In this document: positions 23,201 to 35,100 of the stretch, piece by piece
Layout of the letters: every line of letters starts with the position of its first letter
How positions within the stretch are numbered: the stretch's first letter is position 1
Source of the DNA: Apteryx mantelli
Lineage: Eukaryota; Chordata; Aves; Apterygiformes; Apterygidae
DNA: 64,000 nucleotides
NCBI RefSeq assembly: GCF_036417845.1
Contig: NC_089979.1
Span: forward strand, 22,276,458 to 22,340,457
Direction of reading: 5' to 3'
Notes under the pieces: generated by a model
What the model was told of the DNA's origin: nothing
Seen by the model: the letters and a program-made list of their open reading frames with translations, nothing else
Database searches by the model: none
Position numbers and translations under genes: made by a program

Positions 23201-26200
23201 TTTTCCAGCTTCCAATGAAGTGTAAGGTATGATGATTTGTTAGCTCGTCAAGCTAACAAGTAGGTTTATTGTTCTGAAATAGAAGCCCTTTGTGAGTATA
23301 TCTGTAAGAAAAGCCTAGATATTCTTTTCTTGCTGGGTCAAATGACCATAACAACATTTTGCAAACATCTTAAATTGGATTAAGTTCCTCTCTCCCTTCA
23401 CCTTCACCAGCCCCCAGCCTTTTGTTCCTTCACCTTCATGCAGTCTGCTGCTTGTCAAATGTGCCAATAAAATCACTGAAAAATATCCGGCTTAAGGGGA
23501 CACTTTTTTTTTCTTTTTTTTCTTTCTTTTTTTCCCCCCTTCTTTCTAAGGGCTACTTTTAACTAAGATTTTTTTCAGTGATCTCTGTACAATACAATCC
23601 CTCAGACTCCTCTGGCAGTACCATGTTGCTGCTGAACCATGGTACAGGGATAGACTCAACTGGAAAGTCAAGGAATTGGGAACATTTTAATCTGATTTGT
23701 CTACTGAAGCCACTGTATTTCGTAACTCCATTAGGAAGAAAAGAAACTTTGGCATTAAGAGAGGATTTATTATAAATAGAGTCCAGCTCTCAAAACTTAC
23801 CATTATACTACATGTTATGATTACAATTTTCTATTGCAAGCAGTAAAGGATACCCACTTTTTCAACACTGATCTATTTCTCCACAACATATTCTTTGAAA
23901 GGGAAACCTTAGTTCCTGGCACTGCAAGTCTAAATCACACATCAGAAATAGTAAAGTAAGACAGTTTAACTGAAACATTGGAAAGCATAAGGAAACGGCC
24001 AATTTGCCTCACAAACAATTAAACAAATGGAGCTTGCTTTCATACCAACTCACGGTCTTTTTTCTGTGATGCCCTGCCATACCCTGCATCTCCCTCCACA
24101 GCCTGCAGTTACACATCCACCATGAGCCTCCATGACAGCCCCTGAAGGCTGACGGCAGCGGTCCTGAGCTGTGCTGTTACCTAGCTGGCATGTATTTACT
24201 TGCCAGGCCACAAGCCAAGCCATCAGTACCTGCTGAGCTCGCTCTGTAACCTGTCACTCAGCAGGTGCACTGAGCTGCAGCTCTTTCCAACAGAGCTGCC
24301 GTTCTGCACGGTTTAATTTTTCTATCCTTGAAACTGTCAAGCGTTTTAAAAGCTGTTACAAACTACTGCTGAACAGACAAGGCAGTTGTGTATTACTTTT
24401 TGAACAAAAATGTGAAGCAGTAAAATAACATTCAAAATTTGCAACTTTTGTAACTCGAAAGTTAAAAAAAATACAGATTCATGGAAACCAAGCGAAGCCA
24501 TTACTCATCATTGTCCTATCTGTACATTTTTTCATTAAAAAAAAAAAAAATCAGTGAAATCCTCATTGACCTTTGATGCCTCTGAAAAACAAGGTTTGTG
24601 AGCATTGCAAACCAAAACTCCACTAGTGAAGTTCAGGCTTTTGTTTTACTGCTTTTTATTTTGTTTAACTTCTGATTTTGTTTAACTTTCTGTTTCAATA
24701 TTACATTACTGATACAGTAAAGAGACCTTCACAGAGGAAAAGACTTTGCAGTTCTGCATATAGCAAGTAATTGTACTTATCCTGTCTTCTGCAATTTGGT
24801 TCCGTAGCTAGGTAGGTATCTTGTTCAAAAATGCTTTATGATCAGTTTTGTCTCAGAGGAATATTGTCTTTGAAAAGACAAAAAGAAAAAGAAATCCTCT
24901 AGAAGTCTTTAGTGCATCTGGAAATCAATCTAGCAATTGCTTCAGAGCTTTGGGTCAATGGTTGAGGCACCAGAAGCTAGCAGAGAGCTAGTAGAAGGGC
25001 CTCAGAATCAATATAATAGGAAATGAGGTTGTGTGTGGCATGACTTCTCATCTCCTGACGCAGCCTCGGGTAGCTAGGCCTATCCCCTTCCCAACAGATG
25101 TTGTTTCATGTCAAACTATTCTAGCATTTTAATTGTCTTTAGTGTTAGAAAGTTTTGCCCAAGTTTCCAGTTTAACCTACACCTCCTTTGCAATTTATGT
25201 CTTCTTTCTTTTCCATGTCTACTTTTTATTCCCTGGTTATTTCCTGCAGCCTTTCCCTATTTAAACATGTCCTTGTCAGTCCTCTGTTATCTCAGCCTTT
25301 CCTTGCACATCATACTTCTGACATCTTCAGTTATTTTCTGCTGTCTTCTGGATTAGAAACAATCAGTTTATATCTTACTTGAAATGTATCACCCAAAGCT
25401 GGAGACAGCAACCCAGCTAAGGCTTTCCTAACACAACAGAGGAACAGAAAGATTATTTCATCTTTTCTAGCCAGTGCTCCCATCCCAGCATGATCCTAGC
25501 ATAGAGAGGTAAGCATTACACTGTTAGCCCAGGCTCATTTTGTGATGCATTAGTTGATTATTCCTTCCTACCTATGGAATTTTGCTATTGATTTTATTTA
25601 ATTGTATTTCCCCCTCAATTTAAGAACTTAATTTGACTTTTTATCCTGTCAGTTTCTATCAGCTTTCTATCAGCTACACGTAAAATAGATGATGTAAAGA
25701 GCACACTAACATTACAAAAATAGTAAATAGTTCCAAATAGCTGACCTGTATCTGCTACATCCTTCCAGTTTAATAATCAGACTATCTTTGAATTTTGCAT
25801 CCCCTGGAGTAATTTTACAGAGGTTATGTTTTTCAAGATTGCTTAGAACAACATTTCACAAATATTTTTAGAAGCCTTACTAATGATTACAGGCTATGTT
25901 GCAGGAAGTGCAGTATTTTGCCCTGTCAGAAAAGGCAGTTCAATTGATCTAACATGACAAATCATATGTACTTCTACCCATCACTAATTAGTCAAGTCCT
26001 TATGGTTAGTTACAGGGTTTTTCTCACAACTGATATTAAAGCTGCCACCTTGTCTTTCCCTCTATTTGTGCAGAGATACATTATGTTTGAAAGAAGAGGA
26101 AAATGCACATATTGCCCATCATCGATTTCTCAACAATAAGCATGAATGGCTGTAAGGTTGCTTCAGTAACTTCTCCAAGCACTTCATGGTGGATTTTTTA

Positions 26201-27266
26201 GCTAGTTAATTTGAAATCTGTAGCTTTTTTCTATGTGCTACTTGTGACAAAGACCTCCCGATAATCAAATGGCGTACACTTCAGAAATGCTACCCTCTAC
26301 TCTTTAATTTCAAAAGAAAGCATATCAATGTGTAATAGGGATACAAACAAAAAACATCAAGACACTTATTGGTAGATTCATAATTAAAAAATAAAGTTTT
26401 TAGGGTCTGAAGTATTTCCTAGTCAGCAACATTGAATTTATATAAACTTTTTTGGTGGGAGGGAGAGAAGGGAAAGCAGGAAAGGGACAACAGAAAATCT
26501 GGAAGTGCAAAAGGCCTTCCTTATGAATTTTAAAAGCTCCATCTCCCACCTAACACAAAATAATAGGTCAAGGAAAAGACCATTAACAGTCAACGAAATA
26601 AATTAGTGATTAATAAAGCTAAAAGTTTTTAGTTGACAGCATGCACAGTGAGGGATTCTTTGTTAAGAGTAAAGCTTATGGAAAACTTAATGGACTAAGT
26701 TGTAGTCTATCACAGAATGTCATGACAGTCTCCAAACAAGCCTGCTCCAAAAATTCAGATCTATTTAAGTCCTTTATAGAATCCCTGCAAGTTCTACTGA
26801 TCACTTTCTTATACAGTTAAGTATCATGATTAAGTACCAAAAAAGTGGTTGAAATGTAATGATAAAATGCATTTCACATTTTATAGAAATAACTATAATG
26901 GTTCACTTTGCAAAAGGAAACAGTAGCCAGTACTGTGCAATTATCCGGATCCAGACAAAACAGAGATTACGTTGTCTGTTTATTTTCCCGCCTGTTCAAA
27001 AAGATGAGGAGAAAAAAGAAGAAACATAAGATAGGAAATACAGTTTCACACAGGCAAAAAAAAGTTTGAATTTCTTTGCTTCATTAATCTAACATTATAC
27101 CCAGGCTTTTTTTCCCCTTAAGTTACAAAAGCAGTGGATGATCTTCTGCACAGCACCAGCCTGCTTTATTTCAAGATGCAGAGGGCAAGCAGTATTTTGA
27201 AATAAAAGACAGCTAGAAGGAGTATCCCAAGGTTTAAGATGCAAATGAGCACAGTGATCCTCTGTT

Positions 27267-27279
27267 GGGGGGGGGGGGG
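27267..27279 (+). repeat. Poly-G run, 13 bases
   Basis: Run of 13 G followed by an A/G-rich stretch to about 27305. On the plus strand it forms a purine tract of about 40 bases. Confidence 0.85.
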
Positions 27280-28266
27280 AGGGAAAGGAAGAGAGAGAGA
27301 AAAAATACACATTCCCAACATTGGTTTCACCCCTCATTTACTTTCTCCTCATTCTTCCTAAAAACATCAAGAAGTCAATTTGCTCTTGCTCTCTTATGTT
27401 CCTGAGGCTGCCATTTGGCAAGAAAGGCAGAGCTCACATCTGCTGTGCAATACCTATGTTGTTTCTACACCATTTTGACAATTCTTCTACTTGTGTATTT
27501 TATACATATGCATAAATAACAAAATATTAACTTTGAATAATAATCTTTATTTATTAGTTTATTTGTAAAAGGTACATTGTAATCCTGAGCTACTGCTTTT
27601 ATACACTTATCATCATACAAAGACAGAGCATTTACAGTTTGATCATTTACATTTATTGTGCTCAAAAATCCTTATCTGAATATCATTTTGTCCTTGCAGG
27701 AACATAGATAATTTAAATTACATGTATCCCTGAAAAATCCACATTAATTTACCCATCTCATCCCATTATCTAAATTACTACAGTCATCTAAACCACTTAG
27801 GACATTCCTTCTGAATTTAGCAAAAACTTGTTTAAAACTATAAAGATGGGCAGTGCAAGAACTGGTCCCTCAATCCTTTGTGAATACATCATTAGAAAAA
27901 ACTTTCTGTTTCCGTATTCTCTAAGTAAGTCAGAGCTAAACTGACTAGGTGTACTTTGATGGAATGACCCAAGTACTCATTTTCTCATTACAGCTGTCAA
28001 TGTGAAGCTACAGTGACTCCCTTTGCAGTGACCAGTGCATCTCTCTCCTAAACAGGGAAAAATCTGACATGATCAGAGGAAAGTAAGTAGCAACCCATCA
28101 CCACCTTATTGTCAGCTACATGACATTGAAGTATTACAAAACAAGTCATATGAAATGCTTCCCTTAGACCCTGTAAAGGAACTTGTACAAATAACCAGAG
28201 TTAAGTTCCATTATCCAAACATGGCTTTTAGGATTTGCCAGTTAAATAGAAAGAAGGAAAGAAAAG

Positions 28267-28270
<4 letters not shown>

Positions 28271-28305
<35 letters not shown>
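28271..28305 (+). repeat. Poly-A run of 35 (poly-U in the PIP4P2 direction)
   Basis: Longest homopolymer of the window. In PIP4P2 transcript sense it is a U run just downstream of the candidate AATAAA signal. No adjoining sequence suggests a retroposed gene with an A tail. Confidence 0.9.
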
Positions 28306-28306
<1 letters not shown>

Positions 28307-28336
28307 CCAAGTCCCAGGATCCTTGAGGAGAAAGCA

Positions 28337-28342
28337 TTTATT
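28337..28342 (-). terminator. PIP4P2: Candidate PIP4P2 poly(A) signal AATAAA
   Basis: An AATAAA hexamer on the minus strand lies about 655 nt after the stop. About 32 nt further downstream, a run of 35 U would form a strong U-rich downstream element (28305-28271). This gives the usual signal, cleavage, U-rich order. Another overlapping pair of AATAAA hexamers is at about 27546-27555, so a longer 3' UTR is possible. Choosing between them needs transcript data. Confidence 0.4.
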
Positions 28343-28995
28343 CTAACTGAAATCCATCCTGGATAAATGGAAATTTAATTGGACTACCAAAATATTGCAT
28401 CTTTCTACCTGAAAAATCTCAAAGCATACAGTGTTTACAAATGTCTCTCTAGCAACAGTGTCAGTCTTTTAAAGTACACTCATGAATTTCATTTCCTGAA
28501 TAAGGTCACTATGATCTTAGGCAAAAAGATACAGTAAGCAGTTCAAGCAAAATGCTTATTGCTTAGGTTTTAAAGCAAGCCACTTTTATATAATTTTAGT
28601 TAAAATGTTAAGTACAAATGTGAAGCTATTGTAGAAACACTTATAAACACTCTTGCTTTTGAATTCTTACTGATCACCTAAAAAAAATGGCAGACCGATT
28701 TTAACATAACAAAGGAAATGTAAAACTTAATACTGTCTGTTGGAATGAAATTCAACACCTATAAAGACAGAGTTGTGAACATGTAAACAAAGCTTTAGTA
28801 TTCAGAGCTAGGGAATCTAGCAGCAAAACAAACTATTTGCATATTATGTAGTGCAATGAACATTTGTTCTTAAAGACCCCCAGTCTTAAAACTATTTTGA
28901 ACAGAATGGAATCCTTACAGGAAAGGTTTTAAAAGTGTCCAGGATGTAGTATCCAGAATTGCTAGATGTTCATCTGCTATAATCTACCAATTTCT

Positions 28996-29139
28996 CTATG
29001 CAAAACTGTGCTCTGGATAACTGACTTTTATGGCTCCCCAGTAGCAGGCTCGAATGAGGCAGATTAAACCTAAGAGATAAGCAATAGCCCAAGAAACATA
29101 TGTTGCATGAAATCGCCTGGCAAAATCTTGTGTACCAAC
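28996..29139 (-). CDS. PIP4P2: PIP4P2 coding exon 7 (residues 211-257 and stop)
   Basis: The exon encodes [20 protein letters not shown], the second membrane helix (about 223-243) and the C-terminus YPEHSFA, followed by TAG. The acceptor TAG follows an uninterrupted run of 24 T on the coding strand, an extreme polypyrimidine tract. Human has Arg at residue 248 as I recall it; here it is Lys. Confidence 0.96.
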   Translation of the reverse strand, partial: VGTQDFARRFHATYVSWAIAYLLGLICLIRACYWGAIKVSYPEHSFA

Positions 29140-32100
29140 CTAAAAAAAAAAAAAAAAAAAAAAAAGTCAAATATACAGCAGTACCCGCTCTTCAGAGGAG
29201 CAAATTTTGTTAAGGACAAGCATTTCAGCACTGTCTTCACCCCAGTAAAGATAAGTCAGATATTTTAATCGCTTAATTTCAAACAATCATAGGATAATTG
29301 AACTTTGAAGGGACATCAGGAGGTTTCTAGCCCAACCACCTGCTCAAAACAGGGTCAACTTTAAGTTTTGTACAATCAGGTCCTGGGCAACCTCCTCCAA
29401 TGCCTCATGGGAAAAATATTTTTATTATTTTCAAACTCAGTAAGGGTGTTTAAACAAAACAAAAACAAACACAGTGAGAGCCAGAAATTGTTTCTATTAG
29501 AAAAATTGGAAAATCCTTTGTAATCCATTTAAGCTTGCATTATAGCCTGGATAATTTTTATACTTAAACATAGTGAGAAACACACATATGAACATATTTC
29601 CCCATATCTAGTTTTGGAACTGCAGGGTAAAAAGTTAGTTCTAGTGACCAGTACCAGATGCTTCAAGTGGAAAGCAAGCCAGATAGTTCACTGAATAATA
29701 AGCTAATGCAATGTGAGCATTTTAATTTGTAAATAGTGTATTATCTGCTTTTACTTCTTATAGCTTGTACAAATTGTAAAGCTATATTCACATTTTTAAC
29801 TCTTTGGAATCCCACTCCCTAAAGTGTAGCAATGTGTATTTCTGACTATACAGCAACGTGTATTTCTGGAAACCCGAAAGTTTTGAGAGCCCTAGCAAGA
29901 GCAAGATGTTCTGGTATTTCTAAAACAATGTTAAATCATTTTTCATAAAACTGATGTTTAAGAGATAAAGAGTCAGACTTGATATCAGGAAAATGAGAAT
30001 CTCGAAGTGCCAGAACATTTTTCAAAAACAAAATTAATTTTTCTAGTTAACTGTGATAATTAAACCTATGATTTTAATAGGGAAAGGAAAAAATATATAT
30101 ATACGAACTTAAGAGGTTTTGCTCAAATGCTGGGAAAGAAGAGATGGTAATTCAGGGTAGCTCCTTCATACATGCACATCCCCTACATAGCTGCAAGTAC
30201 ACCATAGTACATCACTCACAGTTAATCCAACTCCAATGAAGATGCATATCATTCCAATTGTAATGTATGCACAGCAGCGTCTCCGTGGCAGTGCGCTTCC
30301 AACAGAAGAACTGCGAGAAAATAATTAGCATTTAAATTTGAAAAAAAAAAAAACAAAAACAACCCCACTATTCAGTCTGAATGGGAAAAAACAGAAGATG
30401 GCATACATGTATTAAGTTTATAAAGTAGTAGACAAACTCAACAATTATACCAAATAAGAAGTAAAAGACAGTCCACACATTTATTTAAAAGGGAACTATA
30501 GATGAAGATTAACAGAAATTTTAGTATCTAAAAATTAGATATTTGCAAAGAGAGCAGTGCCAGACCTACAGTTTGAGTTGCTTCATAACTTCAACATAAC
30601 TTATTAAAAAACTGAAGCGTGTTTCACAACACATTCACAACATCTAAGTAACTGGAAATATCTCAGTGTCATAGCAATCACCTGCATAGTCTATTTCCTG
30701 GAATAATTCATTCAAAACCATTGATTGGCCAAACTCCGCCCAATTTCTTGAAGATCTCCCCCCCCCCAAAAAAAGTTAACTGTTTCCTTAGTCAACTGTT
30801 TCCTTAGTCAGAAACATGAAAATCTTTCATGTTCTTCATGCTTCTAAAGACTAAAACTCTTTAGACACATTTAAGTCAGTTTTAGTAACTTCAAAGATGT
30901 GACAAGTTCTTTTTACTTTCAAATTTTCTTTTAGAGCTCTACCACAAATTAACTGCACAAATCTGCTGACAACCAAGGTAAATAAATCCCTCAGAAGTTC
31001 TGTCACTATCTGGAGTATAAACTCCCCAAGATAGACAACTATGCCTCTACCTGCCAGATTAAACAAGCTATTACAGTGCTTCAGACAAACAATGCAAAAT
31101 TTTAATAAAAGGTTAGATTCTTCACTACATGTTAGGAAATTGCCCAGAAGCTCAGTATTGTTTGGCAAATGTATTTTGAGTTAGGCATTTTTAATCACAT
31201 ATTTTAATCATTTATTTTAATCACCTACACTGGTGAGGAAAATAGAAACGTGATTTAATTCCATTGAAATACAGTGAATATCTAGGTCAACTGAAAGGGG
31301 CCAGAGAAGTAGAGGTGCTTTCATACAACACATACTGCTGTCCTAGAGGTAGTTTTGAAGCATCCTGAAGCATGCTATCATCAATAAAGTACCTCCTCCC
31401 ATTCTGGGAGATCAACATTCCTTTAGAAAATACTGGGATGCTTGGACTTTGTGTTCAAAGACGCAAGGGAAAGCCATTTACATCTCAAGATAGTTCTGTA
31501 ATTTGTTCATCTAAAATATGTTGAAGAAAGCAATGCTGAACTATTCATCTGTCATATGACCGACCAGATTTCTAGCTTCAGTTAATTAGCCACATAGCAA
31601 GGCCTCATATGCTTAGCATATGACTAGAATTTTTTTTAAACATTCATCTTCAAAAGCCTTCAAACAGATTGGCTTAAGCAGCTTTACTACAGTATTATTT
31701 CTTTACAAGGAATTTCTAAAATGCTTCAAGAAAAAAGTCCTCAAGCTAATACGCACAAGTTGAGCTTCATCTTGCAAGACAACGACTGACTACAGTGACC
31801 ATTAACACACCATCTGCTATATGTTTTCAAAAGAAAAGAAAAAGTCATAAAACTGTTCTGTTTATTAATCTTCCAGGAAAAGTTACTTCATACCGAAAGC
31901 CTCACCATACACATCTGCAGTGGGTAGTGGATGGGGGATGGGAATTCCGAATTTGGGAAATAATGGTATCTTGCCACCTACAGACAGCCTGACCCACTAC
32001 GCGAGTAAAGACAATTTTGGCTACCCCAAAGCCACCCTTAATACCTATGGCCATTCTAGAAGATGTGAAACGTCTGATTCCAAGTAGCACGAGGGAAACA

Positions 32101-35100
32101 AACAAATCCGGAGGTGCATACAAGGGGAAAAGGCAGAGAGGGCTGCCAAAACTTCAGCTGGTGAGTACTGAGCTTGTCAAATTGAACTAAGGTTCTCCAC
32201 CTTGCAAAGTTTCCTAGCTATGTACTCAGAGCATTAATTTTACTAGAGTTGAATACTTTAAAATAAGCATTAACCAGCCAACAAGCTGGCAGAAGTGTCA
32301 TATCTAATTCATCTGAAACATGCATTACGTTTACTGCACTGCATGTTTCACACAGAGACGTAGTTCATTTTGGGAAAGAGATCTTTACCTCTGGAGCTGT
32401 CCGACTCATGACCTTGTTTTTGCAACCATAACATTGAAACTGCCATGTTTATTTTCCATCCATATTTCCCTCAAGCTCTGCCCATTCCTATCAAATAAAA
32501 CAGGCTGGGGTTGGGGGAGGAGATGAAATTGTCTCCTCCAATACTACAAAAATGAAGAAAAAAAGAATGGCTTTATTTAATTGTAACTGCTTTTTTCTCT
32601 CCACAGAAGGAGAAGTTGAAATAAAGATAGTAAGTTTCTAAGACCTGACAAAATAAATTCTGATGTTTTGGGATTGCCAAATATTTCATCTCCAGGCAGT
32701 GGTATTAACCCCTGGCCACTTTAGGTAGTGAAGCTTTCCTTTACCCACTCCAAATTACTCAAAAAAGAAAACCAAACTAACTTTGAGTAAAGAAAGCTGA
32801 AACCCAATCCCCAAATCTATGAACAGCAGCAAGCTTGACATGCACATTCAGAAATATTAAACTGGGGTCAAAAAGAACAACATTTAAAAATATCAAAAGA
32901 TGCTGTTTTCATCTGTTGACTAATTAGGGTGAACTCATGACAAAGCCATCTGGACGTCAGATCTTTTTTCTGAGCTGCTGCTAAGAAAGCAAAGGCACCT
33001 GCCAGACCTTTGGGCAGCAACAGCAGAAGATATAAGAGACACCAAAGCCAATGTAGTTTGAGGTAGTAATCATAAAAGGGAAAAACCTCAAGAGAGGTTT
33101 TCCTTTAGGGTCCTATAGGCTTTACGATGCAAAGATGTTAAAAGCTCATTAGGGGTCTTCATCATTATGCCAGACCTTAAAAACAGTAAGTACATTGTAA
33201 AGGAAAAGAAAAAAAATTAATATACAGCTTGGGAAAGACAGCAGCAGACAAAAGTCAGTAATTCCCCCTTCTCCATCATTAAACAAGAGAAGGATTCTAG
33301 AAGCCCTCTCTAAACTGCCCACATTTTTGGAAACAGGCCAATAAACACCTGGGATTTTGTATTTGAAACACACAAAAAATATAACAGTGAAAACACAGCT
33401 CCCCCATTCCCAGGTCATCCTCTACACTACAAAATAGAACTATTTTGCATCAACTTACTCATTAACTGCAATTGTTCTGATGCAGCAGATAATGTGCAAC
33501 TAACTGCCTGTGTCAGGCAGAACCAATACAAATTGTAGAGCTTTCATAAACACCTTAAATATATTGGCATGAGCAGGCTTGTAGTCCATTTCCAGAGAGA
33601 GTTGGACATTTACAGAATAAATGCTTTTATTCTGTGCATCACAACTCATTTCCTGTTTCTTAACAAGTTATTTTTCACAAACAACTTATGTGGAAAAATT
33701 AAAAAATTACATTTGTGACTGCACTGGTGGCAGGTAGATGGAATTAAAAAAAAAAAAAAAAGAACAAGAAACTAAAGATACTGTTTCACCTACCATTCAG
33801 ATAGAATACATGAACAAAAGAACCTAAGGCATGATCACTTTATTTTCTCAGAACATTACTGTTTCATTTTTGACCATCAGGTGTAATGAATCCTGACTCC
33901 CCCTTGCAATTCCAAAGAATACATTCTTATTAAGACCTAGTTTGTGACCACCTATTTGGTTAATGCAGACAACCTATTTACAGAGATTTATTGCAGAATG
34001 CATAAGAGATTGTTTACACATGCATATTCATACAGGTCTACAAAATTTAATTTTACCAACATATGTGCATACCACTGAGTGTTACATTCTGAAAGAAGAG
34101 ACTTTTCAAGACCACCTTATCTTTAGGTTCATGAGCAATTTTAAAACAAAGTTTGAGAGAAAAATCTTGAGAAGAATTTTGGTATCTAGAAGTCTCAATA
34201 AATGTCTTCCTGAAAAAAATCTAGTGTTGCCATGATTTAAGGTGCCTTTTGCTCCAATCTGTTCTATCCTTTTTTCAGACACAGTCTTCAGCCGATTCAA
34301 AAGAAGGAACGAATGTTTCCACATTTGACTACTCAGCTACTAATGAAGAAAGCTGTGTGTTAATTTACTGAAACTGAACAATACACATTCTTTTCTGACT
34401 ACAGGTACAGTGATTGAAAAAGGGTTGAAAAAAAGCAGTGGGTCACTGCAGCTGTTTATTCAATCACCATGAGTCAAAGTTCTGCTTCACCTACACTGTG
34501 CCCTAAATACAGGCCTAAGAAATGTTTATGCTGCTGGAAGTGCAGAACTCCTGGCTGTCACATCTCAAACACAGGAAGAGATCAAACAACCCATTCAAAG
34601 CTAAATTGCAATATTCAATAATTTGCATCCTAAGCCCAAGGACAAAAGGGCCTATTTATTAGAATTTGTTTTGTATTCTGCAACTCTTTCAGTTGCCAGT
34701 TAAGCTGTAATTTGCACAAATTATACTGCAGAGATGTTCCAGTTTTATTATGTACAGATAGCACGCTATAGATGTGCTTTGTGCTTTGAAGAAAAATGCT
34801 GAAAGGTCCTTTGACTCCAGCTAGATTTTAAAATACAACTAACATAAATCAATAGAAGACAGACCAAAAGATCACATGGTACAACTTCGGGATGATTGTT
34901 TTTGTTTTGTTTTGGTCAAACAGCAAATCATTTTGTACTTAAGGAGATTCAAGTAAAAGGGATAAACCAAGGTCAGCTATCAAGTGTTAAATATTTAAAA
35001 AATAATAATAAAATTAATTGCAATTAGTTAAAAAAAATTGAAAAGGAAAAAATAAAAAACCCTGAATGTAAAATAAGAAACCCTGCCAGTACCCTGTAAA

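Larger units (their letters stand above)
10560..28268. other. Intergenic region between C8orf88 and PIP4P2
   Basis: 17.7 kb of AT-rich DNA with no recognised coding exon. Short open frames of 60-114 codons occur on both strands without family resemblance, splice logic or unusual composition. The region holds the 44-bp imperfect palindrome (12391-12434), two copies of a 63-bp sequence (15307, 19607), an old dispersed-repeat fragment (about 23075-23200), GC-richer islands near 20440-20660 and 24060-24310, and a 13-G run. Confidence 0.7.

Noticed and set aside
28155-28346. Possible retroposed gene with a poly-A tail at 28271-28305
   Set aside because: No coding similarity upstream of the A run and no target-site duplication seen; it lies at the 3' end of PIP4P2, where a U run in gene sense is better explained as a downstream element or simple repeat.
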